DNA from: Triatoma infestans
Lineage: Eukaryota; Arthropoda; Insecta; Hemiptera; Reduviidae
DNA length: 64,000 nucleotides
Assembly (NCBI GenBank): GCA_011037195.1
Contig: JAAEAF010003787.1
Coordinates: 1 to 64,000 of the forward strand
Direction of reading: 5' to 3'
A program made the translations under genes and the position numbers. The first letter of the stretch is position 1. Each line of letters starts with the position of its first letter. This document shows positions 45,251-58,415 of this stretch, in pieces. Under the pieces are notes generated by a model. That model made no database searches. It saw nothing but the letters and a program-made list of their open reading frames with translations, and was not told the DNA's origin.

Positions 45251-46383
45251 TCTAAAGTTTGTATTGTATATCATGTCGCTTGATATAAAAAAATCTGTAT
45301 TGTAATCTTATTGCTGTAAGAGGAAGTAAAAATGATACAAACAAAAGGTTGTAGTTCCTTATACTAGTGTTTGAAAACCGTTGGATACTTTTTTCAGGAA
45401 AACTGGGGAAAAAAAAAACTGAAATCTGTAAAATGATACTCCAATTTTCTTCATGTTTAGGATTTTTTTTTTTTCAAAACATTTAATTATCCTTAATAAT
45501 ATATAGAAGGAAGCGGAAAGTAATAAAATTAATGAAATTACATTTTACAAGATTGCTTAAACATGTAGCGTGCCTAGGAAAACTCCAAAAAAAAAAGAAG
45601 AATTTTCTCAGCTTTGGAACGACTTCCAAGAAAATTGGGAAATAAGACTAAACCTTTATTGTCAGATATCATTTTAGAACCTAAATGAAACCACATGTTT
45701 GAACATTCTACAACTTTCTATTTTTCTTGTTTTGAATTATGTACACGCACACACTACACAGACACAAGAGATAACTTCTATTAGTGAAGTTCTTCAAATG
45801 AAAAATAATGTCCTGCAAGAACATCTTTACTTTTAATTTCGATATATGTTATAAAAATAGCAGACTTTATAAAAGTAAAAGGTAGTGAATTAGTAAATAT
45901 TTGTACGTTAATATATTATCTTAAATGAACTAGTAGAAATAGCTTACACACTCGTATGTAAATATTTGTATAATTGTGGACTAAAATATTTATAGTAATT
46001 TACTATTTATACGTGTTTAAATTATGTGTGCAACATTAACTAGGTTCTGTTTAGTTTACATAAAATAAAATAAAAAATTAAAAAAAAAAAAGGTAATTTT
46101 TTTTCCTTTGATATATACATAGATACGAATATATATCTAGATATAATAAACGTACGTATCTATTACAGAGAGCACATGCTTACATACACACACTTATTCT
46201 GTCCAAAAACAAATGCTCTGATTATAATCTGGCAAAGTTTAAAAAAAAAAAAACTTAATTTTAATCACGGCACGACAAATAAATGTTGGCCGAGTACCAC
46301 CACTTCTAACCCTTAGTGTGACCGACCTACTCAAATCACTCTTCTCTTCTACTAATGTTTCTCTTTATAAGAAAAAAAAAGGT

Positions 46384-46415
<32 letters not shown>

Positions 46416-49222
46416 TACATTTAAAACTTACGTGTTTCTTTAACTAATGAATGTTGGCACAATAATAATGATGCAAAAAATATATGGGAAAGAGAAAGAG
46501 TTTGTGTGTGTGTATGTGTGAGAGAGAGAGAGAGTGGGAGCCTGAGGGGGAAGTGAAAGAGAGAATATGGTGTTAAAGAAGTTTTGAAAAAAACCAGCTC
46601 TCTGTCCTAAATATTTCCGTCCAGGTGAATGTGCACACGTCTGATGCTTTATATATATATTGGGGATGATTGGAAAGGTGATCTAGTTGTTGGGTTGTGG
46701 AACTCATCACCCAGCCAATCTAAAATCTACCTTCTTCCTTCTTCATACAATAAAATCATTTCATTCCATTAATGTAATTACTTAAAATTCTTTCGCATTC
46801 CACAAATTCCATTCTATAAACAAATCCCATTCACTGGTATAAACATCGTACAAAAATTTTACTTATTAAAAACGGAAGTTATTCAACAGCCGTGAGAAAT
46901 TCTTGTATTTAAGATTCTGATGAGAGAAAAACACATTTCATTTATTAATTAAAATTATAACAGTAAACAAAAAGTGACTGACACTTTCTCTATTGATTTA
47001 TTAAATTACTGCTTAATGTGAGATTTGCAAAAAAAAAAAAAAAAACAGGTACAGAACTTTGTACTTTTTGTAGTAACTTTTTATTACTTCTTTATGTGGA
47101 AATACATTACCAGTTAACTTTGAGATTTTAGGTTTTTTTTTTTGTGTGTAAATACCTACTATCTCTGAAATTTATTTTGCCTCTTTCTACAACGTTACTT
47201 TTAAGGCGGCATAATATCTTCACACATTACCAGCTTTATAGTTTTGCTTTTTTTATATGGATGAGAAAAACCTGTTCCACAAAGAGGTCCGTACTCTCTG
47301 ATTCATACCAGTCCCAATTAAAATAGGAAAAAACTTTCGTTAATTCTAGCGAAGAACCCAAAGATTTTTGTGGTTGGATCTGCAAAGCTGGAAGGCAACT
47401 GAAAGATATTTTCCGGGATTTTGAGGGCCATTGATCGGTTTCGGACGTTCGCTCCAGACTGATTTTGCTCTGCTTAAGTCTGTGTTATCGTACTGTTTTT
47501 TTTTTTTTTTCAGGACATCCCGATAATGGGCGAAAAGGGCTTCAAATTTTCTTTAAATCTGTTATGTAAACTTGATATAAAATGTTCTTTTTTGGGATGA
47601 AAATGTTTAAGTTAAAGAATAATCAGGAGAAACTATGTATAATACAGAAATAGATGACTCAACACATCGCACATGATGACATTCCCACAATAGCAATATA
47701 AAAACGACACTACCCTGTATGTTGCCGCTATGCTACTAAATCGTTAGGTCGAGGCAGAAGCGAAAATAAGATGAAGCAACAAAGGCACAGCGAAGAGACA
47801 TTGCTGAGAATCGGTGATTGCGCCAAACTTAATCCGTTTCCATAATCTCTCAATGAAGGCAAAGCTATTGCATAAATTATAATCCCCCGGATGATGAAGC
47901 GAATAATAAATGGGTCAAAGTAAAGGCAAGAATAATTTGTGATCTTCGCTTGTATAAGCGAAGGTGATCCAGAAAAATTCTTCTCCTTTTCAAAAGGAGG
48001 AAGACTGCTATGGTTGATGGTGAGGATTTGCTAGTAATTTGTTTGCCATCTGAAAAGAAACCCTGAGGAATGAAGCGGAAGGAAATCGTAGAGGAGCCTA
48101 GAATTTCCGTAAGACAGAAATCTCGCAGGGACAGATTCATTTGTTTTATATTACATCAAGAACGCTCATTAGACGATAAAATAATTTAATTATTCGCACA
48201 GTTAATTAGTAAAGAAATATGTATTTCAATGTTTACCATACTAATGAGAACCATTTTAGCTAATTATTCCAATATTTGGCATAAATTAAACTAGTTGCTC
48301 ATGTGATTGATTTTCAAAACTATGTAACTATAACGGCGACTACTATAAATCTACTAACTCGATTTACAAGTGAACCAATGACCAATGAAAATGATGAGTC
48401 CCCATTCTTTAGCTGACGCTGCCAAACTTGTTTAGTTTTGAAATTATTTCCATATGATTATATAATCAGTGCACTAATTATTATCCTTTTCGTTGCACTT
48501 TGAAATTAAGGTCATTTAAATGTTCTATTTGAAATTAATGACACCTAAAATTTATTTTTATATTACAATTGCAAAATAGGCAAGAGACTAGACCTCATGC
48601 GTCTCTGGGAACGAATTCTTAACCGGCGAACCTTTCAAATATACAATTTTTTACTAGCACATTAACTTCATTTTAGTAAAATATTATATAACAATTAATA
48701 AGAAATGCACTAATAAAAGTTAAAATTTATTCGAACTATTCTGACAAATTGTTTGCTTATAATTTTTATACACATATTTATCGTCAACTGTTTTGAAGCC
48801 AATTTTGCAAATCTTTCCCACTTTTGCAACCATCTTTTCGGAAATTTGTTCCACGAACGCCTACCTCATTGTTTTTTTTTTTTTACGTTTGTCCACCTTC
48901 AGAATGTTTGGATATTGTTGATTGGTAATATGAAAATTCAGGGCATCCTTACAGTGTAAACGCTAGTCCAAATTTTACGCTCTTCATTAAAATATTTGAT
49001 GATAGACGAATGCCCAAAACTGGTAGCTGGTCGAAAAAAAATATGTAAAATATAACCACAAAAAAAATAGTTTGCAGCACTGAGAGTGTACCCATTTACC
49101 AATCATCTGTTCACAACTTAAATTTTTCAAAGTATTTATTATATTTTCTTCAAAAAACTATAAATTAAGAAGTAGAAAATTTTCAGATTAAATGTTGAAA
49201 TATTTGTTTACTTTATTACTTT
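45251..49222. other. No gene recognised; ribozyme-like and family X scraps
   Basis: 45340-45400 resembles a decayed family X module in reverse. A hammerhead-like relic is at 47428-47461 and a weaker one at 48990-49030. A purine-rich stretch at 47745-48130 shows plausible codon-like composition on the plus strand (LYKRR, LLLFKRRKTAMVDGEDLL) but I cannot assign it. A tRNA-like stretch at 46675-46735 is doubtful. Confidence 0.35.
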
Positions 49223-50200
49223 ACTTCCTCTTACTCCTAGTAAGAGGAAGTATTGTAATCGTATCAAATTTTAGAATCGAGTTTTCACCGGAAATATCCG
49301 TTTGGTCCCGAGTCCAAAAAAGTGGTTTTTAGCAAATGGTCTGTGTGTGTGTCTCAGCATAGCTGAGAACAGCATGGATCAATACGAAAAACCGTAGAAA
49401 GTTGAAACTTGATATTCCGTTTAGGTCACACCATGGGATCTGACAGTGTGTAATCTGCCAAAATTCCTATACCGGAAGTACCACTTTACTAGTTGACTTT
49501 TTTACTTTTTTGCGATTTTCTCAAAAATGCTCCAACGATTTTCTTCAAACTTAGTATATCAACTACACTTACAAAGAGCTACAGCTTTAATTTGAAACAT
49601 TTCTTCATGAAAATTCATTTAAGGGCACTTTTGGGGCAGGGGTGGGGTTAGGTATTTTTCTAAGTGCTATTTCAGTTCATTAGACAATTCTGTGAACAAT
49701 TGCTGTGAATTAAATATGTTGTTGAAATGCCGAGTTTGAAAAAAATCGGATGAGAGGAAGTGCGCTTACTTTACCACTTTACTAAATGATTTTTTCACTT
49801 TTTCGCGATATTCTCAAAAATGGCTAAGACGATTTTCTTGAAACTACGTATGTAACACTAAACATACAAAGAACTACAACTTTTATTATAACATAACCCT
49901 GGAAAAATTCATTTAAGGCCACTTTTGAAGGTGGGGTGTTGTTATGTTTTTCACTAAAGTGGTGTCATAGTCCCATTATACAATTCTATCATCCAAACAA
50001 AATTAATTAGAAATAAATAGGTGGCCAAAAATTCCGAGTTTCAAGAAAACTAGTAAACCGGAAGTACGCTTCAACTGAACAGTTTTTCAGTTTTCGACGC
50101 ATTTCATTAAATTTGGTACGCAAACTATAAAATTTGTCTGTTTCAATTTTCAGAACTGGAGTAAGAGAAAGTTGTGTGAGTGTTTCACACCAGATTTTTT
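49223..50200 (+). repeat. Family X, near-complete copy with internal tandem modules
   Basis: The left end CTTCCTCTTACTCCTAGTAA can fold back on itself (CTTACTCCTAGTAAG). The right end is GAGTAAGAGAAAGTTGTGTG...TTTCACACCAG then poly-T. Inside, a module of about 280-300 bp (GGAAGTACCACTTTACT, CGATTTTCTCAAAAATG, AAAGAGCTACAGCTTTAATT, AAATTCATTTAAGGG, GTTTGAAAAAAATCGG) starts at about 49472, 49755 and, partially, 50058. No coding potential is visible. Confidence 0.8.
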
Positions 50201-50216
50201 TTTTTATTACTTTTTA

Positions 50217-51017
50217 CTTTCTCTCACTCTTATAGAGGTATATGTCTCTTACAGAGGAAATATTACAATCGAGTCAAAATTTTTACAGGAAATACACGTT
50301 TTTAGGGTCCCCTGAATCGGAAAAAGTAGTTTTTAGAAATTAGTCTATATGTACGTAATTGGTCAGCATAACTAAAAAAAAAAACACGAATATCGTAGCT
50401 AGTTCAAAATTGATACTACATTTAAGTTCCACCAGGAGACCTCATAATAATAAGATTTTGGTCAAAAATCTGTCAACTGGAAGTATTACTTTATTTAATG
50501 GATTTTCCAGGGTTTTTTTTGCGTTTTTCTTTAAACTTTTATTTGAAATATTTTTCGGGAAAATTCATTTAAGGAGGTTTTTTGTGAAGGGTGGGGGGGT
50601 TTATGTTTTCCCCCTCAGGTGTTATTTTAATTAATCTGTATAATGTTAATGATAATTAAATATATTGTCAAAATTGTCGATGAAAGTAGGCTGACCGGAA
50701 GAGCTACTTTACTGAACAGTTTTCTCCATTTTCAGCGATTTTATCCATCAAAACGTTTGACGGGTTTCATTAAATTTTGTAAAGTAACTATATAAACAGA
50801 GATCTATCATTTGTATGAAACTATTTCCGAGAATATTCATTTAAGGGACGTTTCGGGGGTAAGGGGAGGTAATGCTTTCTTCAAAAAAGTCGTCCTATTA
50901 AATTTAGATTCTCCCCTTATCAAATTATAAGTCTGAAGAAAATTAGTCAATCATAAAACTGTATATAAACCGCAATTAGAGAAAGTTGTGTGTGAGTTTC
51001 AAACCTGATTTTTTTAA
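50217..51017 (+). repeat. Family X, second tandem copy
   Basis: It starts CTTTCTCTCACTCTTATAGA 17 bases after the previous copy ends, in the same orientation, and ends GAGAAAGTTGTGTGTGAGTT. It shares CGTTTTTAGGGTCCCCTGAA, GGTCAGCATAACTAAAAAA and the same module order with one module fewer. Confidence 0.8.
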
Positions 51018-51129
51018 AAACTAGAAATAAAGATAAACGTAATGATTTTAACTTTGAAATATTTTTATCTTTGAGTTCAATACTGACTGTTAAATTAGTT
51101 TTTTTTTTGCACCTTGTAGGGCAGGCGAA

Positions 51130-52369
51130 TTTAAGAAAAACTTGGCCAGGTAGCCAAAAATGTTCGACCAGTCATTTAAAGTCTAAACTGCCCATTCAAT
51201 ATATTGTATTAAAGAACAATCCATTATTTATTATTAAAACAAATCTCAGAATGAAAAATTATGCAAACAAATTTGTACATTGAGCATCAAAGATTAACAG
51301 TTGCGTTATTGGAGACATAAGAACTCACCCGTGCTGTCAGCTAGTTTTACAGAAGTCGCGCATTTGAAACCTCTGATATATATCTCAGATAAATTGCCAT
51401 ATTTCAAAGCCAATCAAGAAATAATTTCACAAATTCAGCCGCATGTTAGATTCTTACAAGACTATTCTAATTTTCCGCAATCAATAGTAAATAAAATATT
51501 TCTAAACTATTTCACATATAAACTGTTTACCGACGGATCCAAATTAAATAATGAAGTCGGATGTGCCTCTTTGGATCCCAACAATAATATAAGAAAAATG
51601 TTTAAACTGCCAGCCTATACTACCGTTTATACAGCCGAAGTAATCGCTATTCATCAGGCTATGGTATAATCTTATACTCTGAATGCCACACATATCACCA
51701 TAATTAGTGACAGTAGAAGCGCCTTAGATGCCCTGCATCATTGGAAGTTAGCATCAGCTAATCATTTAATAATTAACATTGCCGAAGCTCTTGTCAATCT
51801 GAAAAACCTAGGAAAGAAAATTAATTTTGTTTGGTGCAAAGCACATTGCAGAATTTCCGATAATGAAATAGTTGATTTACTTGCTAAAGAGGCCAGTAAT
51901 TCCGGCGAATTCTTAGCGATCCCTCTTCCACCATCTGATTTAAAGGGATGGATGGGTAAAAAGAAAAATCTTAGAAAAATGGCAGCAAAGATTCGCTTAT
52001 TCGGATAAGGGCTTATTTTACAAAGCTATGGTACCTCAGGTTAATCATAAAGTATGGTTTAAAGAAGGTTACTTTGGCAAAAGAATTGTTTCAATAATTA
52101 ATAGGATGCGGGCAAACCATGCTATTTGTAGGTCCTATTTGTTTAAAATTGGCAAATTAGACTCTCCTCTTTGTAGGAGATGTAATGAGACGGAGGATCT
52201 CGAACATATAGTCATGGTGTGTCCAGATTATAACAAAGAAAGGGACAAGTTTTTCCATGAGATTACTAAATATTGCACGGCTCCCCTCTATTTTAAGGAT
52301 ATAGTATTTTCAAATAATACCTTTGTGTACTATTCTCTTGTTGATTTTATGAGTAGTTACAAAATTTAA
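51130..52369 (+). pseudogene. I-type LINE 3' end with RNase H domain
   Basis: The frame at 51301 leads into RNase H: LFTDGSK (first Asp), TVYTAEVIAIHQAMV (Glu), then past a stop at 51667 ISDSRSALDALHHW (Asp) and INFVWCKAHCRISDNEIVDL (His and final Asp). After a frameshift near 51955 a 113-codon frame holds SIINRMRANHAICRSYLFKI and SPLCRRCNETEDLEHIVMVC, the CCHC-like tail of these elements. RNase H plus this tail indicates the I/R1/Loa group or an RNase H-bearing Jockey. Only two disruptions make it the best preserved LINE tail here. RT and endonuclease are missing. Confidence 0.85.
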
Positions 52370-52717
52370 ATCCTCCTGGTTAATTATTATCAAATACAGA
52401 CAGCAAATTGGTTAATAGTGTAAATACTGATACCAGAGAAAAAAAAAAAAAAACCAAATCTCATATAAAAGTAATAATTCTAGTACTAAGAATCTGTCAA
52501 TTGAACCAAATTAACAAGTATTTTTAGAACTAATGAAGTAGATGAATTAAAATTAAGAGTTCTTATTATATCGTTGATGTTTTGAAAAAAAAGAAGGTAC
52601 GATCTAATTGGGTATTTATTTTAATATAAACGAATGATTTGTGCATTAAAATGAATATATTTTGTACATAAGATAATGCAATAAGCAGCTTTATATAATT
52701 AAATAAGTAAAGTAAGT
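52370..52717. other. No gene recognised
   Basis: Poly-A at about 52440-52453 may be the tail of the preceding LINE. Remaining sequence is AT-rich. Confidence 0.45.
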
Positions 52718-52905
52718 AATGCCTATTTTTTTCAGGCCAGCTTAACATCCAACTAGTAATTTAAGTGTCATGGACGAGGGTGGAAGCACCTATTTTACTA
52801 TTAACATTTTGTAAACGAACATAAAATTTAGCAGTTAAACGCAGGACTCGAACTGGGGACATCCCAATTATAACTCCATGCATAACCACTACATCAAATC
52901 AACCC
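52718..52905 (-). mobile_element. tRNA-derived SINE, family S1
   Basis: On the minus strand, GTAGTGGTTATGCATGGAGT and CCCAGTTCGAGTCCTGCG are the A- and B-box regions. The body has TAACTGCTAAATTTTATGT and AAATAGGTGCTTCCACCCTC, and the tail GGCATTACTTACTTTACTTA shows the CTTA units of the family. Confidence 0.85.
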
Positions 52906-53609
52906 ATATTACATTAAATCTTTGAACTCCTTTTGTATATATGTACTTTGTATGTTCTTCAATTATGTTTACAGTAAAGAGCATAAATTTATTGAATTAT
53001 TATTTTAATTTTTTTTTTAACATGTAAGAACTTTGTTTTATGTAAAACTGTGTACTAAAAAAGCCAGTTTTCTTTTTTAAACTAGGCTAACCCCAACAAT
53101 ACAAGAAATTATTATTGTTATTGCTAACAATCTCTAAATCTTCCTTCCAAAATTTTTCTTTAATCACAGTCCTAAACTAATCTTAAGTTCTAATAAACTG
53201 ATTAAAATTTAAAAGTTATGCTATGGAAAATATCGAAAGAGATTTTATATAGTATGATACATTAAATATTATAGAGAAATTATAACGTTTCTTTATTAGA
53301 AGTGATAAATATAAAAAGTCAAAAGCAATTCTATTATATGATTAAGAAGGAATGTATAGGTATAAATTTATAAAATACATTATTTGGATAGGATATAGGA
53401 GGCGCATATGGAGTCTCTAGGAAGAAAGGAAGGTATTAATGTAGATATCTAAATTGTATTGGCTAAGGTTCAAGACAGACTGAACTAATTGAATCCAGCA
53501 TCACTAGGAAAGGAGAGACAAAGACAGAATGAGAATTAAGGAGAGAGGAGGAGTTAAGGGGCTGACAGAGATGTACAGCCTACATTCCTAAACCTGTTAG
53601 TCTTTTAAA

Positions 53610-53614
<5 letters not shown>

Positions 53615-53650
<36 letters not shown>

Positions 53651-53662
53651 TACACACACACA
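53615..53662. repeat. (CA)n microsatellite
   Basis: CA run with a few interruptions (CG, TA). Confidence 0.95.
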
Positions 53663-55485
53663 AAACAGACACATCGCTACTAACAATTAAACACAATACG
53701 CACTTTGTTGAAGTCAAATCAACAATAAAAACACATACAAGTTTATAAATAAAATTCAATAAAACAAATCACCAATGGTGAAAGAATTCCTGAAATAGAA
53801 AAAGTAAATAATGATAATGATTACAGCACAGACTAGGCGATGTCTATTGACTAGTAGAGCAAGATAGACAATAGACAAGATATATAGACTGACACAACTA
53901 CTACCACTGACTGACAAATCGTATTAATTCTCTACTAAAACTAATATAAGGAAATAGAGATAGTACATATATATAAACTTTGGTATTTTAATTGTACATA
54001 CATACATACATATATATATATATAAGACTTAAGATTTATCTATCTATTAACAGCATTCCACTTAACTGTATATTTTTTTGTGCAACTATTGCTGAACATA
54101 GTATTAATTTATAACAATTACAATTAAAATATTAACAATAACAATACTGAGAGCTGCATCAATGTTTAGAGTTATCTCATTAAAGTGAAAAATATTAATT
54201 TTAGCACTTGTCTTGTTAGTGGCGGGCGCTTGTAACACAATCCTTTTTAAGCTTACCATACAATGGTTAAGATTATTAAACTATTTTCTATCTATAAGTC
54301 AATAATCATTCAAAATAATTTACAGAATTCATGAGATACAATTTTCTATTATATAGCTTCAAGGGCCCATTGTGCCTCCAGAATATACTGTTACATCAGC
54401 CCTCCCCCTTTATAAGTTACGTGCCAGAGACCTAAAGGTCATCTCGTCTACAGATGGGAAAACAAGGATAGGAAAAAGATATAATGGTAGGGATTTATGA
54501 TTAACACCTCCAATCTACAGCCGAAGATCAAAAGTCTTCCCTGCTAGGATGGAATATTGATGGGTTTCCACTTTCTCTCGGGAAATGGTTGTGACGTCCC
54601 CACGGTGCACATGAGCTCCCAAGGAATTAAAGAAAAAAAAAACCCTGGTGCTTAGTTTGGGGCCAAACAGAGATAACTAGCTTGGAATGAAAGTAGCAGA
54701 CAGGTTGCCCACTTGGTGTCAGGATAGGCTTGATTCAAGCGATATCTTCGATTCCAAGTTCGTCACAAGGAATCCAACGCCAAACTTGAGAAATCGTAAA
54801 AATTTCTACAAAAAGGATTTGGTAAGAGTCCATTTGTAGTAATTTTTTCGTAACGAGGCTGACCCGTCCATCAGATCTCCTCCTTAGTTCACTTTCCTCT
54901 CCCTCCCCGCTAAAAAAGGTGTAGTATACATGAGCATAATGAGCCCCTGGAGAGAATGCTATATCTTATAGAGCCATTTTTCAATGGTCTCAAAAGCATT
55001 CCGAGTCCAGTACTTGCCACTGTCCAGGGAAACCAATAGATAACCACCTAGTGCTAATTTATGGGACCATCAAAAGGAAAGAATAATGGAATAAGAAAGG
55101 GGGATCCCACGTGGTTCTTTAGTCGCCTCTTACTACATCCTGGATGGTGCAGAGACCATGAGTACAATTTCAATCGTTATACGCCCATTCGAAAGAAAAC
55201 AACACAAAATTCAGCCTAAAAATTAATGGAGGAGCAAGAGCCATCAGCAATTGATCTTTTGCCACAAAAGAGATCGCAACTTCACAACTTCCTGCAATCT
55301 AGAAGCAACACCTACTTATCAGGTATCACGCCGAGTGAACTCCTCTGCATTAAACAACTTTCCTAGAAGCTGACCTAATATTTTATGAACGATAAAAAAT
55401 TAAATTCTTATTGGCAATATTTCTTAATGTACGAAAGCATAATAATAATAGTAATAAATAGTAACAATACTAGAATATTGATGAT

Positions 55486-55486
<1 letters not shown>

Positions 55487-55520
<34 letters not shown>
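55487..55520. repeat. (AAT)n microsatellite
   Basis: About 11 units. The poly-tyrosine minus-strand frame over it is an artefact. Confidence 0.95.
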
Positions 55521-57199
55521 CATATAATACAATGTATAATTGAGATATAAAGGACATGAAATTATAGCTACCACCATTTATCCTTATATAGGAGAAGTGT
55601 GTCACAATCAATTCGAGCTAATTTGATATGATGATGGTAGTAATGGGTAGTAGTGTGTAATGATTGTCATGGAGGTTCTCTATCACGAAATGTTGAATAA
55701 AAGAGATGTTGAGAGGTAAATCATTAGACATTAAAGTGGTCAGGATGTGGTGTACGGGATTAGGGTGGGCAAAAACCCACTTCATTATTAAGTTATTTAT
55801 TGCCTCATGATGAAGATAAAATGTGTTGCTACTGTGTGTGTGATCCATTACATTAAATACTACTAAGTCATATTATCAAATTATTTGAGTAAATTAATGA
55901 GCTGTTACGTTATTTTTTACAACTGAGATTGGGTTGGGACCGGAACAGAAAGAAAATTGTTCCTTGGTCAAACTGTCGTCAATATTGTCGATCATCGGAA
56001 TAGAAATATTTTTCATAGAGATTAATGTAAAAAAAAAAAAACAAAAAACAAAAATGATTATAAGTATCTATCTATTAACATAAGTTAGAATGTGAGTTGA
56101 AATTCATTATAGACTAGAGAATTGGACGATATATTTGACTAGAAAGTTCCACCTAACTTCAGATGGAGTGAAAGCTCTTCAAAAAGAAGATCTTATTTAT
56201 AGGCTAGCTGTTGAAACTTCGTGAACGGATATTTCTATTATTATAAATGTGTCAGAGGAGATGTGAATTCTTTTTAATAAGCATCTATAGGAATCAATGG
56301 TAAAGAAGAAGAATAGAGAAGCTATCTTTAGCAGAGATATACTTCGTCCTTCTAGTCACGATATAGGTAACATGAGAATTCTTAGCAAGGAATATCCTTA
56401 GACAGTTTGGTTAAATATGCTACTCTATCTACACAATGATGAACCTATTGTTGATCTTCTATTTTTATATGTACATCTGCGAAAAACTCACGGATTTTGC
56501 CCGAACCTTAGTGTCAGATACGGTGGTAGTAACTAAACGGAATACCGAGTTTGAGTTTGCTATGATTTGTTTTTTCAACACACACACAGACAATCGCTAG
56601 AAACAATCAGGAGGCTCAAAAAATCTAATTCCGTTGAAAACTCATTCCAGAAATTTGACAAGATCATAATACCCCCCCCCCCTGTTAGAAGTAAGAGGGG
56701 GAAAAAACCTGTCTGATGTAAAAATAATAACATGAATTCCTTTTTAGCAATTTTCAGATCTGTAATTGTAAATGTTCTTAATAGTACTATGTTTTCTAAA
56801 CTAATTAAGTTTACAAAATGATTAATAACCATAACTCGCTGTAGAAATGATGGGACTGTTCACAGTGTACTGATCTGCATATCAGTACTAATTAATGAGC
56901 TTGTGAATTGTAATATATGTGTGTTGAAAATCAATCAATCAGTTTCATTAAAAGTATAATAATTCTGGTGATGAGAATAATACAAACACATGAAATGTAA
57001 CACATTAATTTTCCATCTTTCGATTAAGAGAAAGAGAATATTGAGGTTTTAAGAGGGTCATTTGAGGCTTATGATATTGAAGAAGACTTAAAGTAACTGG
57101 TAAGTACGTTTTTTTCTTTTACTTGGTTTCAAAAATTTGGCTACATTGAAATATTTATGCCCTCTCAAAAAGATGTGAACTGCATGTGGTGGATATGCA

Positions 57200-57706
57200 T
57201 GTGTGATGGATGCAAGAAATATTAAAATTATTTAATTTGAAAAAAATCAAAATTATGAAATGTGTAACATTCCCTTGCAAATGGACATTTCAGGTAGAAG
57301 ACTACTATTGTCATTTAGAGTTCATGAACTTGATAGCATTGTGTACCCCTTCTTCTCACAGGGGAGATTTTAAATAACAACTAGAAGACATTCCTTCAAG
57401 ACAGTCTGCATTCTGCTTTCAAAGCCAGAACACTTGCTTCAGGAATCGCTCTCATAAACTCATACCAGTGATAGAGATTAACATTTATTCTAGATTAACA
57501 ACTGATCTATTAAGCATAATAGTTGTGATATTGTAAAATATTTAAATATCTTTAAAGATAATATATTTAATTTATCTACCAGTGTTTTCTTAATTATTCT
57601 TATTACTTCTCTCTTAAACATATACTTATAAGCCCTTTTACTAAACCGCTCGTGCTACACAAGCTACCAGCACACAAACACACAACATCACCTATAACAT
57701 TTCACA
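57200..57706 (-). mobile_element. Solo LTR, family A, with TGCA target duplication
   Basis: Minus-strand ends are TGTGAAATG and CATCACACA; TGCA flanks both sides (57196-57199 and 57707-57710). It shares GCACGAGCGGTTTAGTAAA, GAGCGATTCCTGAAGCAAGT and CCCCTGTGAGAAGAAG with 14459-14977. The 4-bp duplication agrees with the 44.4-kb copy. Confidence 0.88.
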
Positions 57707-58415
57707 TGCAACGCCCTTATTTGGAAGGGATCTAGTCAGACTAATTAAACCAGACAACCGCCGCACCTACAATAAACTACGATTTCCATTTTTAATATCT
57801 CAGGGAAACCGGCCGGTCCTGTTGCTTGGGAGGCACGAGATTTGTTGGAATTATTTCATGTTTTATATTATACATAAGGACAATAACTTATGGTTACTTT
57901 CTTTTCAATAACGAACTTGCCGATTTCTATTTTATATGTTGAAATAAATTTTTTATGATTTAAAGAGAAACACTACTATGATATACCTATTTAGTTTTTT
58001 GTATATCCTATACATTATAGATAAAGATCCATTCGATGTTATTGTTTAAATAGCATTCAAAAACCAGAAAACCCCAAAAAGTAAATATTGTACTTGAAAA
58101 ACTGTTTCAAAATAAAAGCGATACGTTTAGATAAAAGTGGCGGCAGTTAGCATGCGAAAAACTGAAAAGTCTTTTTAGTAAAAATCGCAAATTTCCGTTG
58201 ACAGATTTGAATCAAAATCTCCTTTCGTATCCAATGGCTGTACTTAATAAAATCAAGTTTCAGTTGCTGGCGTTTTTCGTCTTTGAGATAATTTACAATG
58301 TTTGTGTAAGAGAGAGAGAGAGAGAAAGCCACTAACATATATACCGAAAGAACCAACTTTAATTTGCATTTAAAAGGATAAGAAAAGTAGTTATTAACCA
58401 ATTATATCAGGGTGC
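57707..58415. other. No gene recognised
   Basis: AT-rich; a GA run at 58309-58325. 58140-58280 faintly resembles family X in reverse. Confidence 0.35.

Larger units (their letters stand above)
52906..57199. other. No gene recognised; CA and AAT microsatellites
   Basis: 54420-55330 is less AT-rich and contains TTCTTTAGTCGCCTCTTACT and CCTGGATGGTGCAGAGACCA, reminiscent of a block common in animal retroelement 3' ends, but no frame is recognisable. A C/G-rich hairpin lies at 56670-56700. Confidence 0.35.

Noticed and set aside
47877..48140. Minus-strand 87-codon open frame as a gene
   Set aside because: No recognisable motif; the plus strand looks at least as codon-like, and neither can be supported.
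55408..55611. Poly-tyrosine minus-strand frame
   Set aside because: It is a translation of the AAT microsatellite.
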